Shown: positions 1 through 11,610 of the stretch, in pieces
Position numbering within the stretch: position 1 is the first letter of the stretch
Layout: each line of letters begins with the position of its first letter
Assembly: GCF_036785885.1 (NCBI RefSeq)
Contig: NC_092320.1
Location: forward strand, 12,029,557-12,093,556
DNA length: 64,000 nucleotides
Source: Coffea arabica
Lineage: Eukaryota; Streptophyta; Magnoliopsida; Gentianales; Rubiaceae
Direction of reading: 5' to 3'
Translations under genes and position numbers: made by a program
Notes under the pieces: model-generated
Seen by the model: only the letters and a program-made list of their open reading frames with translations
The model's database searches: none
What the model was told of the DNA's origin: nothing

Positions 1-852
1 GTAGTCATCAAAGGCGGATGGTTATTAGGCCAGTTTACTGGGTAACTCCACGTAGAGGCTATAAGTTGAATTCAGATGGATGTTCTCGGGGGAACCCAGG
101 AAGGAGTGGGGGGGGTGGGCTTGTGCGGGATAGTCGAGGAAATTTTGTATTCGGCTACGCGGAGCCCTTCGGGGTGATAACCAGCATGCAGGCGGAACTT
201 CGAGCGTTGCTATGGGGCGGTAGACATTGTGTGATTCGAGGGTGCTTGGAGTTACACTTAGAGGCGGATTCTCTCACCCTGGTTCACATTGTTCAAGGGA
301 CTAGTGCTTGTCCTTGGCGTTTACAGAGAGATCTGGATGAGTTGATGATGTTCAAGCAATATTTCACATCGATCACACACTGCTACAGGGAAGCAAACGC
401 ACCTGCAGATCATTTGGCAAATTTTGGTGCTGATTCTAGTGCAGGTCATGTGTTTAATACATTCTCAGAATTGCCGCAATTGGTTAGGGGGGCTATTAGA
501 TTAGATCGATTAGGATTTCCTACGTTTCGTACACGGTGTCTGGCATGAATTGGAATAAGAAGCAGAAAAGGCCAATGAAGGTGAAAATGGCGGTTAGAAG
601 GACATCAAGGGAGGAAGATTGACTGCTAAAATCTTCAAAGATCATCCTTCAGATTCACTGGAAGACATCCTGATATGGAAAAATGAAGATTTAATCTTAA
701 TTTTAGTTTTTAAATGCTTAAACTTTCACTAGCTTGTAAATTTATTGTCAAATTGTGGTTTGATGGCAGGGAGTTTCGTCCTTTTTTAAGGGGAAACTCT
801 GCCGAAATTTTTATAAAATAATAAAATTTCAATTAAAAAAAAAAAAAAAAAA
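1..852 (+). mobile_element. LINE retrotransposon, 3' end (copy 1, cut by the window start)
   Basis: The window opens inside a non-LTR retrotransposon. Bases 1-548 encode the C-terminal RNase H-like domain (RVT_3 type) found at the end of plant LINE ORF2. Its acidic residues are visible in the motifs NSDGCSRGNP, AELRALL and LEADS. The ORF stops at 546-548 and is followed by a roughly 290-base 3' UTR ending in a poly(A) tail at about 835-852. Position 1 aligns with 2486 of the second copy at constant offset 2485 through the stop codon, with only scattered substitutions. In the last catalytic motif this copy has ADHLAN where copy 2 has ADRLAN. The 5' extent is unknown. Confidence 0.9.
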
Positions 853-1328
853 CATTGCATGGTCGTCCATCCACATTGTTTCAAAGAATTGAACTCCAAA
901 ATAGTTCTCCGACCATCACATCTCCAAATAAGTTCACTTGTGCTTCAAACAATTCGGCAGTACTTGTTCACAAGAAAGACTAATTAAAGAAAATTCTACT
1001 ACATATTTGAAATTGGATTTTTTGTCAGCACAATTATCATCCTTTTCTTTTGATTCTTGTGGTTAATCGCACTATTGTTGTCTAGATAATAGGAGACGCC
1101 TGCATACAGCCGCCAAATGACAAATCTCTTAAGTTCCTTGACTAGAGAAAGCAAATTTACAAATGCTTTTGTAAATTAAAGGATGCAGTATAATTTTTAA
1201 GTTTTTTAAATAAATTCGGGTATCTCCAATTCAAATTTGAAAGTGATTTAGATTTCTGTAAGTCTAATAATCAAATTTATCAAATTCATATAACCGAATT
1301 ACCGAATATGCACCGTTGCTCATCCCTA
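853..1328. other. A+T-rich spacer between the first LINE tail and block A
   Basis: No ORF with recognisable content. Short A+T-rich non-coding sequence follows the poly(A) tail of LINE copy 1. From about 1329 the sequence becomes homologous to 13170 onward (block A/B duplication). Confidence 0.5.
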
Positions 1329-1595
1329 ACAGAAATTATGCTAGCACCAGATAGTGAACCTTGCTGAAAAATAAGCCTGTTTCTTGCTTTCCACAATTGG
1401 TACACCACTAGCAAACACAAGTCTCTTCACCTGGTCCGTAAAAGAGTTTGAGAGGTACAATGATCGCGAGCATGGGATTTTTTTCGGATCTTTCTATTTT
1501 TTGACAAAATAAGGAGAAACTCAAGGCTATCATTAGCGACCCGGTCTTTTTGCCATGTGTCCCAATTATCCGGTAAATCTCACAATCATTGAAAC

Positions 1596-1612
1596 AATAG
1601 TTGCAAGGTACT
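1596..1612 (+). repeat. Target-site duplication, left, of LINE copy 2
   Basis: The 17 bases aatagttgcaaggtact recur at 3501-3517 with one mismatch (g to a). The related block B has a single uninterrupted version at 13436-13452. Confidence 0.85.
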
Positions 1613-3329
1613 GCCATCCGGGATCCCAAGTTTGGCAGAGGATGGTCACAATGCAGCATTTTGGGGAGGATAATATTAGCTGGGTAGTTCGGGAGGGGGC
1701 TTTGGACTTTTGGCATGATAATTGGATGGGGTCAGGTGCGCTTTGTGACAAGGTTGAGGTCTTCCATGATCATTCGGTGGTTGATTTTGTAGATCGGCGG
1801 GCTTGGAATGTGGACATGCTCCATCAATTCTTGGATGGAGAATTGGTTACGCAGGTTTTGGAGATTGACCCTCCTACCGATAGGGGAAATGATACAATGG
1901 TATGGGCATTGACGAACTCGGGTGTTTTTTCCACTGCATCGGCTTACTCATTGATCCGTCAATCCAATGACAATTCTTGGCTTTTTGGTCGTATATGGCA
2001 GCAGGGTCTTCCAGTCAAGGTTTCTTTCTTTATGCTGCGACTACTACAGGGGAGGCTTCCTCTTATGGATCGCCTAAAGAGGTTTGGGGTTTGTGGCCCA
2101 TCTAGATGCTTGTGTTGTCAGAATCCCCAAGAGGAGGATTTGAATCATGTGTTTTGCTCAGGAGAAGGGGCACGATTGGTCTGGCGACACTTCGAGAGTA
2201 CTGCTGGTGAGTTTAGTGGGGTGCATACGGTGCGTCATATGGTGTGGTCTTGTTGGTTAAGGAGGGGGACTAATGATCGTGTAAAGTTTTTGCATAATAT
2301 ACTTCCTTCGGTGGTATGCTGGGTTTTATGGAAGGCTAGGAATGAAGGGGTGTTTGAAGGTCGGAAGATGAGGATCAGGCCTACGGTGAATCGGATTGTT
2401 CAGTTTCTGCATGATTTCCTTCAGTCACGGTTCCCGGGGGTGCAGCCTTCTGCCCCTACATGGGAAGGGTTGCTTCTCGAATTAGGTAGTCATCAAAGGC
2501 GGATGGTTATTAGGCCAGTTTACTGGGTAACTCCACGTAGAGGCTATAAGTTGAATTCAGATGGATGTTCTCGGGGGAACCCAGGAAGGAGTGGGGGGGG
2601 TGGGCTTGTGCGGGATAGTCGAGGAAATTTTGTATTCGGCTACGCGGAGCCCTTCGGGGTGATAACCAGCATGCAGGCGGAACTTCGAGCGTTGCTATGG
2701 GGCGTTAGACATTGTGTGATTCGAGGGTGCTTGGAGTTACACTTAGAGGCGGATTCTCTCACCCTGGTTCACATTGTTCAAGGGACTAGTGCTTGTCCTT
2801 GGCGTTTACAAAGAGATCTGGATGAGTTGATGATGTTCAAGCAATATTTCACATCGATCACACACTACTACAGGGAAGCAAACGCACCTGCAGATCGTTT
2901 GGCAAATTTTGGTGCTGATTCTAGTACAGGTCATGTGTTTAATACATTCTCAGAATTGCCGCAATTGGTTAGGGGGGCTATTAGATTAGATCGATTAGGA
3001 TTTCCTACGTTTCGTACACGGTGTCTGGCATGAATTGGAATAAGAAGCAGAAAAGGCCAATGAAGGTGAAAATGGCGGTTAGAAGGACATCAAGGGAGGA
3101 AGATTGACTGCTAAAATCTTCAAAGATCATCCTTCAGATTCACTGGAAGACATCCTGATATGGAAAAATGAAGATTTAATCTTAATTTCAGTTTTTAAAT
3201 GCTTAAACTTTCACTAGCTTGTAAATTTATTGTCAAATTGTGGTTTGATGGCAGGGAGTTTCGTCCTTTTTTAAGGGGAAACTCTGCCGAAATTTTTATA
3301 AAATAATAAAATTTCAATTAAAAAAAAAA
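1613..3329 (+). mobile_element. LINE retrotransposon copy 2, 5'-truncated
   Basis: This non-LTR element begins abruptly right after its left target-site duplication, in the region just downstream of the reverse transcriptase domain, so it lacks the endonuclease and RT. The open frame runs to a stop at 3031-3033. Counting from 1555 (about 19 residues are host flank), it holds a zf-RVT domain (about residues 144-215, with C187, C188, H198, C201) and an RNase H domain (about 330-455) with D336, E376, D400 and D447. The 3' UTR carries aataaaa-type signals and ends in a short poly(A) at 3320-3329. It is nearly identical to copy 1, which points to recent insertion. It cannot move itself because the RT is missing. 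Confidence 0.9.
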
Positions 3330-3500
3330 GAATTCTTAAAAACCCTTGTGATTTTGGATTCGAATCTTATCCTAAACTTGAATCCCTTTAACTCGTCCGG
3401 GATAGTTGCGTGGGGCCGTGGCGCACTCCTCCGATTTGATATGCCGACTTGGATCTTAAGGGTTCAAGTCGAGAGGCATGTTCCGGATTACAAAATAAAA
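3330..3500 (+). other. 171-bp segment between the LINE poly(A) and the right target-site duplication: candidate 3' transduction
   Basis: This sequence lies inside the two 17-bp target-site repeats but outside the LINE proper, so it arrived with the LINE or with it as one unit. It ends in an A-rich run (caaaataaaa). It holds two stretches resembling a tRNA-type B box: ggattcgaatc near 3356 and ggttcaagtcg near 3460. It could be genomic DNA carried by read-through past a weak LINE poly(A) site, or a SINE co-inserted at the same site. No homologous segment was seen after LINE copy 1 in this window. Confidence 0.6.
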
Positions 3501-4016
3501 AATAGTTGCAAGATACTATATTGAAAGATATACTCTTTTCCATGGGATCATGATTCTGAAAAACTAAAAACAATAGTTCTTTAATTTTCCTTTGATATCA
3601 ACACACTTCACCCGTTTAAAATGATAAAAGATGAGAATAAGTTTTCATGAAAGTAATTTTTTTTCCATGCTACTCATTCCCGGTATCCACATATAATGGG
3701 TTTGCATTATCTTTTTTTCTTGTTGATTTAATCTCCATTAAAAAGCATACGCCGTTGATTCAATTCCCATTAAAAAGTTTCTTTTCATTTTTTTTGTTCC
3801 CCTCGATAGCAATGCTATCATACAAGTGGAACTGAAAATGAGAGACATGCAACAAAAAGTAGGAAGGGATAGGTGAAAGATTGGGACACATGACAAAAAC
3901 ACATGGGAAAGGGGGCCGAGGATTGGAACTGCAGCGAACTTGGGTATATGTCAAATCATATAAGAATGCAAATTCTAATTTTACAATGATTGTGTTAAAC
4001 AAAATTGATCCAAAAC

Positions 4017-4223
4017 GGAAGGGAGGATTATATTAAAAGGTGGATTTGCTTCAAAAATCTAGGCAAGTGTATAGTATATTCGTTTGATCCAGTTCTTTTC
4101 GAGTTACCTCTAAATCTTCTTAGGTCCACTCTCTCTCCCTAGTATAGGATAGATTAAGATATACTACAGTTATCGTTTCCGATAAAAAAAAAAAAAAAAA
4201 AAAAAGGGAAGGGAGGATTATAT
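4017..4223 (+). mobile_element. SINE-like retroposon with a perfect 17-bp target-site duplication (block A)
   Basis: The bases ggaagggaggattatat occur at 4017-4033 and again at 4207-4223. They bracket about 170 bp that ends in a long poly(A) run (about 4184-4205). This is the structure of a retroposed short element. No ORF is present. Block B has the same insertion at 13966-14165, while blocks C, D and E read straight through the site (about 30567, 36815 and 63186). A tRNA-like internal promoter is only weakly suggested, so SINE is the best but not the only reading. Confidence 0.75.
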
Positions 4224-5108
4224 ACTTGATACATCCTCGGAAATAAATACATGTTATCACTTCTGCATAAGCTTTCGCTTGAACATTGAGCCAAATACAA
4301 ACATATTATCATAGTTTTGCCATAATTTTGTGAGAAAGATCTTAAATTGCTGTCAAGTGGCATAAAACTTACCAATAGAATATCAAAAGTTGGTTTGTGG
4401 CAAAGATCTTTTTCTTATTTTTTTTTTCTTTTCTTAGGTATGGAGTAGTCATTTTGAAACGCAGATGAAAAGAAGAGAACCAAAAAATAAAAAAGAACAA
4501 GAACTACCAAGAAGTCGTACATATATTTGCCCAACTATATACATCTTCTGCATACACAATTGCACCCACACCCGTACACATACAAACACCAACCGGATTG
4601 TTGTAATTTACCTGCACACATGACGCGAATGTTTGATAACTAATCTTGATTTGAATTTAAATTTAATGTTTTATATATTTAATATGTACGCGCTTCTATT
4701 AAAGTATATACTGTCAATATAAAGCTCGTTAAATATTAACTAATTAATGAAAATATTTGAGCTTTTAAAAACTATGTAACTTCGTTGTCATTTGACTCTC
4801 GTTGTCTTTAATTTGCTTGGCCTCCCTGCCTCTTCCTTTTTACTCCTCCTCTGCTTATAAAAACCTTGAAATTAAAACATAACATAAAATAAAAGGAACA
4901 CACGGACTAGCATGCAGTTATTAGGTGGCTTCAAATTAAAAAACCTTGATGCAGGTACTTAATTTGTGTTTTATGGGTACACTTTGGAGAAAGACCAAGT
5001 CCCAGAACGAAAAAATTAATCAAGGATGAGTACCTCTATTGAATGAAACAAACTTTGATCAGGTTCAATCAGATTCAGCAAAGCTCTCGATCGAACTTCG
5101 GCACTTAC

Positions 5109-5329
5109 TCAAGAAGTACTTAGACAGATTAAGATGCATCTTCCAGCGTCATTGCACAGCTCAAAGCAATTCTTGATGTTGCAACTCTGAGGAGAGCCAG
5201 AGTTGTAACAAAGAATCTTCCACGAACAAAACAGCAAAATGACTTGAAATAGAACCAACATGACCAAGCAGAACATAGAAGTAATTCGTCCCCTTTCGCG
5301 TTTCTCTTTCAGAAAAGGTGGCATGACCA
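5109..5329 (-). pseudogene. C-terminal remnant of the three-segment membrane protein family
   Basis: The minus strand encodes the third hydrophobic segment and Cys-rich tail (GSPQSCNIKNCFELCNDAG, ending in LICLSTS), closely matching the intact gene at 15002-15628. Upstream the homology stops abruptly at about 5329 and continues with what is 5' flanking sequence in the intact copy. Most of the protein, about residues 1-140 including the first two hydrophobic segments, is therefore deleted. A stub of the 5' region with the ATG context appears separately near 5510-5560. It is a broken paralogue in block A. Confidence 0.8.
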
Positions 5330-6589
5330 GTAAACATAGAACACTATCTTTATGTCACTCACTATACTTCACTAATACTTCTGCAGGTGACAGACAGACT
5401 ATACACTTAATGACTTAATGGCATAATCATGCTAAAGGTTACAATATTCTGATGAATATTGTTCGTCAATTATGATACAAGTTGGGTTGAGACAGAACAG
5501 CCTTTTCCTCCTCCTCTTCCTCCTTCCATGGCTAATGATTCAATCAATGATTTGTTCTTAAGAAGCAAAAATCTTTATGTCACTCCACTTCACTATACTT
5601 CTGCATGTGACAAAGTATACACAATGACTTGATGACATAAATCACAATCAAGTTAAAGGTACAATATTCTGACGGATGCTGTTCATGAATCCTATCACAT
5701 CCTAAACTGCGTAAAGCGGGGTAAGGGTAAGGCTTACACTCTACAGTTGATTCGTCGCGGTTAAATTGTAATTCCTCCATTTATTTTGTGCCGTTTAATC
5801 CTTTTCGGACTCTATAACCCTCTTGTCTTGGTTATGCTATTATTTTTTTTTTGTCGTAAATGGTTATGCTATTATTTGTGTGCATCGATTTGTCTACATT
5901 TGATCCTTTTACATTTTTTCAAAATATATTTTTAAATATATTTTTGTATCTCATACTGAAATTCATCATTTTTTACTTGTTACTTCTAAAAGGTTTAGAT
6001 TTTCATCGTTTACATGATATAGAGGCACAAAGTATCAAGTAATTTTTTATCAACCTCACGCGATTGTCTTGAGGCACAATATAACTAGCGGTATTAAAAC
6101 CAAAACCTTGGTTCATCTGACGCTCATCATCCATATTGTTTGTAGCTTAGCCTCGGCTAAAAGTCGTTTCAGCCTTTAGGTCCTCGCCAGTTGCGGCGAC
6201 TTTCGAACCCACAGAGTTGGCCGGAGATACATACAATTGACATCACCTCTATATGCCCTCATTAGGGTGGGATATGAGATTAATTATTAATACTCATCGA
6301 TCTTTGGGAATGATTGTGATAATACACACAAAAAAAAAATAAAAGAAAGAAAGACAAATTATTGGAGCTTGATTTAATACGCTAACATGCATGATGATTG
6401 ACATGACTGAGAGAGAGAAGCCTCAAAAATGAATGACACCACAAATGACCGTGAGAAGCAGTGGTTCCCTCGTATGAGAATGCCTTGGTAGCAAAGTTTG
6501 CAATCAAATGGTAGAGCGGTTGGGAAGGGATGGATTAGGCGTAAATAACATGTCTCGAATTCGAGTTTACACTAACAAAAAAGTTTTAA

Positions 6590-6840
6590 AAAAGGCAAAT
6601 GTTACTTTACTCCCCTATGATTTAGTACCTTTTACATAACCTTTCTATGATTTCAAAAGTTTAACCTAACTTTCTCATGATTTGAATTAAAATATTAAAG
6701 TGACGGGATTTGTAATCCATAATGGAGTCAACTAAAATATAAAAAATATCCTTATATAAAGTTGAAAATTATTTGTTAACTACAGGGGTCTTATATATAC
6801 ATTATGAAAATCATAAGGGGTCTTCTATAAGGCAAGAAGC
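6590..6840. mobile_element. Truncated MITE of the 19940-20422 family
   Basis: The sequence resembles the terminal and internal parts of the element at 19940-20422 (ttactcccctatgatttag and following), but its right terminal repeat is missing. Homology with block B resumes at tctataaggcaagaag (about 6828). The loss of the right end distinguishes block A from block B. Confidence 0.5.
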
Positions 6841-7399
6841 ATATGTAGGCTCTGGATTAACCGCTAAACCATCTCCCAAAGTTGCTTCTTTTATACCAAA
6901 AAAAATCATCAACAAATAAACAATAAAAGCTCTCTCTTTCTTAGCACTTGCCATTGTTTTCCTTTCGTCCTAGTCCCGACATCCATCCCAAACAAGTGTA
7001 ATTTTTTAATCCCAAAATTAAAAAGATATCCTAGAAAAACCTCAACCAAGCAACAGCGATGCGAAGCAAATAATAAGAGCAAATGAATTAATTGAAGGCG
7101 AGAACATGATTAAAGTCATGATCCCAACATGCATGCATATGATTGGTTCAATTTATATACTATGTAGGATCATGAGATCAGGCACAACGTACAAAGTCAA
7201 TTTACAGAAGAAACAAATTATGTGAAGCAAATAACAAAGAGCAAATGAATCGGATTGAGTTGGATGTTAAGATGAAGGGACTGTAAGTAGGAGGTTTTGA
7301 GTTTAAAACTTTCTAGTTATCAAAGAAAAAAAAAAGAAGCAATTAAATTAAGGTGTAATGTCATCTTGACAAGTTTGAACGGCCCAATTTATGAAGAAT

Positions 7400-7700
7400 T
7401 ATAAGACCAGGTACAACGTAAAACACCACATCACTTGCGAGGTTCATAACACATACGACCTCCTTAAACTAGAAATACATCGTTCAACTAGAAATATGAA
7501 AAAAAAAACATGTATAAAATGACTGCTACAATTTACTAGCCCACTTTTGCCAAAGATTCTGCGCCACCATTCTTTTATCCATCCAGAAACGACTGCAGGG
7601 AACTTCACAGAGATTTTGGCCCTTCATTTCCCGCGCCTCTTCCGGTCTGAACTAGAGGAATGAGGAAGCTTCGAGGGTGGACTGTTGGAGATAATACACA
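7400..7700 (-). other. Exon-like segment conserved between blocks A and B, function unknown
   Basis: The minus strand of this stretch matches 22020-22337 better than neighbouring non-coding DNA appears to. A possible acceptor (ttatctccaacag on the minus strand) precedes a short open stretch ending in a basic Lys/Arg-rich tail. The frame is not consistently open in both copies, so it may be a terminal exon with 3' UTR or only a conserved non-coding piece. Confidence 0.25.
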
Positions 7701-8904
7701 AGTGAATCAGATACTTCAAAAAAGTATGGCGTACGTTTACCATTAGGGTTAACTAACGCCTGCCGAGACACAATAACAAATAATAGCTGAAGTCAAAAGC
7801 GTCTCGCCCAATTAATTTTCCGCCTTTTAAGTCAAAAGGATTACGCATGCTGTCTGCAGAAGATAGACTATGCATGGATCAAATGTTTCACTCAGTTTGT
7901 AGTATTAAATTTGGTGTCTACAGTATTAAAAGGTAAAAATCATCCTTTAAGTATTAATAATCATTTTCACATCCTTGCGTGTGAATCGTGACAGATAATA
8001 ATTGGCTTTAAACTTGATCCAACAAACTTTAATCTGTCTCTCCAGCTCAGCCACTCTTCCACTGTTATGTGGTGTTAAAGCAATATTAACAGAGCCTTGT
8101 TTAGATCAACACAGCATTCTCTATCTTACGACAATAATAGAACATATATTTTTATTAGCGAGAATCCAAAAAGTCTTCTTTTTTTTTTTTTTGTAAACTA
8201 AAAGAAAAATATTCGTTAAGAAAATAAGAGAAAAGTTATTTGAAAGAAAAAAGGAAAATGAATACCACCATTCTGAACCTGGTAATGTCCATTAATCATT
8301 TGCATTCAAAAATTTTATAAATTGATTAGAACCTGCTTATTTTCCAACAACTTTAGCATGTATAACTCTAAATCAAGCATTAGCGCAGACTAATTGCTTC
8401 ATCGGGTACCGTTGAATGGGTCAATGATGGGCCATCGATTGTCAAAAATGGATTTTTTGGTTCTCAACAGTCCATGGCCTCAAAATCGTTGTTAGACTTC
8501 CAATTCAGGAACACTAAAATCATTTACGCGTGTGTGTGTCTGTATACACACACACACACATATAGTTGACATCGCACATAATATTATCCAAAATCTTAAT
8601 ATTTTACTGATCAACAACGTATAATTGAAGACACATGTTGGCTATTAGATATGGACCCAAATTTCGTGTTTTGTTACATTAGAAGTGAACGTAAAATGTA
8701 CGATATTTTACGCACTTATCATATTGGTTCCTCATACTAAAATGTATAAACATCCCGTGATTTCGGATTTGATTGTCTTTAAATATATATTTGATATTAT
8801 GCATTATTTATTTGAAAAAAATGGATTTCTGTAAATTTAAGTTATTTGTGTACTTTCAACCTATTTTACAAAGGAGAAAGCCAAAGAAGAAATTTAGTCA
8901 ATGC

Positions 8905-9127
8905 TCACCGAGATACTGTCCCCGACATCTTCCAATCATAGCAACCGCCATTAGCATCGTCTCTTATTTTTTCCAAATCCAGGCCGTTACGATTCCTTCA
9001 AGAAATCAAATACCAAACCAAAGCCGCCATTGCTAAGAATTTTGTCAGCATTTTTTTAAACTAAAAGTACAAAATTAACAACGGAAAATGAAAGGGAACT
9101 AAGCTATATATATGGTCATATTATATA

Positions 9128-9173
<46 letters not shown>

Positions 9174-9602
9174 CTATTATCATCGGAGGGATCGAGATTA
9201 TAAGTAACCATGTAGAGTATTACTAAAGACTAACCTTGGTACATCACCGTCCTTCAACTTATGCACCTTTACTTCGTTTTTGTCAACGGCGGCAACAAAT
9301 TTAGAGTCCATAAGATCGCCCTGCGAGACCTTCAAGTTAGTTGGATTGCCATCTACTGTGAAGAAGTAATCTGGAGCATAACCCAAATGTTCAGCAACAC
9401 GCAGCAATTCATGTCTGCAGAACTTTACTTCATTAATTTGGGGGAGTGGATTGTGCTCTAGTAACTTAGCATTGGCCATACGTCGATCTACATCGGGGGC
9501 ACTTTTAATGGCCTTCAAACCGACATATTTGCCGGATAGACAAACAATTGATGTCTCAGTTTTATCATTGCCCATCTTTAGAAAAGGGATACTATGCAAC
9601 AC
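8905..9602 (-). CDS. Unrecognised small two-exon gene, copy in block A (5' end unresolved)
   Basis: Function unknown. On the minus strand one exon runs from at least 9602 down to 9235 and the last exon from 8995 to the stop at 8905-8907. They are joined across a 239-bp intron (donor AG|GTTAGT, acceptor TTGAAG|GA). The model rests on the paralogues at 23030-23695 and 28055-28626, which keep the same splice sites, phase and C-terminal sequence. From the first ATG (9575) the product is about 143 residues. The homologous frame extends upstream of that ATG in all copies (FLK before MGN), and a possible acceptor (cacaattttag) sits just upstream, so an additional 5' exon is likely. The sequence has no signal peptide or membrane segment that I can see. 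The middle contains VDGNPTNLKVSQGDL, aligning with VDGEPTELEVEGYNL in the copy near 28.4 kb. No known domain is recognised. Confidence 0.6.
9129..9170. repeat. (AT)n microsatellite
   Basis: An almost uninterrupted run of alternating a and t, inside the 3' flank of the two-exon gene. Block B has a much shorter run at the equivalent place (about 23253-23263). Confidence 0.9.
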
Positions 9603-9929
9603 ACAAAACTAAAATTGTGAAAAAAAAGACGGGTTAATCAGAGCTTGATTTAATACGCTAATAGAAATGATAATGACAAGAGAGAGGCCTCCCCAAGTTC
9701 AATGACACCAAAATGAGCAGTGGTTTTTCGTGTCGAAGGATGGGTTGGTACTATTTATAGAGAAGGATGGGTTAATGCAATGGTACTAGTTAGTGTGTGT
9801 GTGTGTGGACATGCTGGGAAATTCATTAGCAATTCACTTGGCTTAACTCTGAAGCACAAGGACGTGCAACTGATTTTCGTTTTGACACCGACATGCAACT
9901 GCCCGAAAATATTAATATGTGAATTGAAA

Positions 9930-10060
9930 GGATAAACTTGGACAACCCTTAAGGCCTTTGACGTCAGCGGTGAAATTCTGCCAAAGATTACCTGAAAAGA
10001 GAAACCCAAAATTAGAAACATCGAGCTACTCTCCTGCCAATGCGAATTGGTTGTCATCGT
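9930..10060 (-). other. Terminal-exon-like segment, one of three paralogous copies
   Basis: The minus strand shows an acceptor-like site (ttctcttttcag) and then sequence sharing a gggttgtccaag core with about 26800-26880 and, more loosely, 21340-21400. The surrounding sequence also aligns. It may be the last exon and 3' UTR of a gene whose other exons I could not define. The three copies differ in frame, so some are probably not coding. Confidence 0.3.
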
Positions 10061-10324
10061 GTTCCCTAATGGAATTTCCCTCTCCCAACTGCTTAATTTC
10101 CTGCCACAAGGTTGGGTTGGAAAAATTGCACTTGATGGGCACAGCACCAATTTTCCATTTTGGCGGGTTGACCACTACCATCATATATTTACTGGGCACA
10201 CAATATATTCTTCAAAGAATTCTCTCAAGTCTAAACTGTGATGGCAACAAATGCATGGTATATTGCGGCTCAAGAAACTTTATCGTCGCGTCATTATAGT
10301 GACAATTTGTCTTTTCCATTCACA

Positions 10325-10460
10325 TTTTAGGATAAATTATCTTTTACCTTCCGTAATTTTATATTTTATCACGTAACCCCCACTATTGTTTAAAAACTTA
10401 TATATAACCCCTTCGTGATATGAATTAATATATCACCGTTGGTTTTTCTTCTTCTTGCAG
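10325..10460. mobile_element. MITE fragment (19940-20422 family)
   Basis: About 130 bp resembling one end of the element at 19940-20422 (ttatcttttaccttccgtaat, then taaccccc and tatataacccc phrases). The opposite terminal repeat was not found. Confidence 0.45.
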
Positions 10461-11600
10461 TATTAGTTCTTGGCCAGGATTCTTAGAAATGTTGAGTTTT
10501 TTTTTTTTTTTTTTAATCAAACCATGCTTCGGACAGTTTTTTTGCTTCGTCTCTGTTGCAACCAACTGATTACATGTACTTGTTCAACTCTGCACCAGTC
10601 TGTGTGATACTTAGCAGAATACAGTAGTTATTAACATATATTTCTGAAATCAGTAGAAACTTTGCCACCTTAAAAAATTTAGGGAAATAAATATTTTCTG
10701 CGCCTTGACAACAGAGAGATATTGCACATATACACGTCAAATAATAAAGTGGATTAACATTAAAAATTGGAAAAAAAAATAACAAAGTAAATGTGATTTT
10801 AAATGTGACAGACATTTTTCAACAATTGGTAATTTTTTAAGGAAATAGTAGTATTTTAGAAATGTTCGGTACTCAATGTAGAATTTGAACAAATCAATAT
10901 TTCTTCTACTTTTAACATTTTCCAATTATTCCTAATCCTTTTGATTTCAGAGACTCCAATCACTAGGTAGCTTTCACTAGCTACGATGTATGTCCAAATC
11001 TTACTCCGATTAAAATTTTTTTATTGTGCTTCAGGACTGTGTACGTACTTGAATCTTTGAGCACACCCAAATTAACATAAGATTAATTACTCAAAGCTTT
11101 CAAATCCAAACAGGATTGAAGTTTCAAATATCTAGCATGCACCGTTAAAAGTATTAATTTTGGAGTTTGCGGATATTAAGAAGAGATCAACGGCGTGATG
11201 CATTGATCCTAACTCTCCAAACGATATGGTATATATCCGAATCCTATATCTTGTTCGTTAAAGAATTTTCTACAGAACTTGCTTCAAGACCAGAAGTCAT
11301 ACAAAGTCTAAGCATTTTTACTCGTTGGTATAGCGTGTTTTACTCGTTATACCAACTTACTCCTAGTTGGTATATTGTGTCGATATTTTACTCGTTATAT
11401 AGTCTATTGCATCGTAGTCGTGGTTCAACACGTTTTTTCAAATTCAAAGGACTTCTGAACAAAAAGATTAAAAGAAGTAGTCTCAGGAAGCAAAAAGTTC
11501 CTTTCTCATCGGATGATCCTATAGTTTGTTCTCAAGGGTCATCTGCTTAAATCCTAATTTCAGTACCCAATTAATTAGAATCCACAAAAGAAGAAGTCTC
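10461..11600. other. Non-coding stretch, partly homologous to 27000-28050
   Basis: No supported gene. The part at 10900-11110 and 11400-11470 aligns with 27120-27310 and 27960-28010, so it belongs to the second duplicated segment pair (9930-12170 with 26800-28680). A small degenerate repeat built on actcgtt and ttggtat lies at 11320-11400. The 127-codon plus-strand frame over 11167-11550 has no recognisable content and overlaps sequence that is non-coding in the paralogous block. Confidence 0.45.
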
Positions 11601-11610
11601 ATTTAAATGG

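Larger units (their letters stand above)
1329..9760. repeat. Segmental duplication block A
   Basis: Large low-copy duplication homologous to block B (about 13170-23872), in the same orientation. Homology is read along the whole length: the intergenic stretch at 1329-1612 and 3501-5100, the membrane-protein gene region near 5.1-5.6 kb, the intergenic part at 5.9-8.9 kb, and the two-exon gene near 9 kb. It is interrupted by the LINE at 1613-3329. Block B carries extra sequence at about 16155-19225 and 20422-20595 that is absent here. Boundaries are approximate because they were found by eye. Confidence 0.8.

Noticed and set aside
9755..10150. 131-codon minus-strand frame
   Set aside because: It runs across an apparent splice acceptor and GT-repeat sequence, and the paralogous regions do not keep the frame. 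Only the exon-like part is listed, with low confidence.
11167..11550. 127-codon plus-strand frame
   Set aside because: No domain, low-complexity Tyr/Leu/Ser content, and homologous to non-coding DNA near 27960. The first codon is not ATG.
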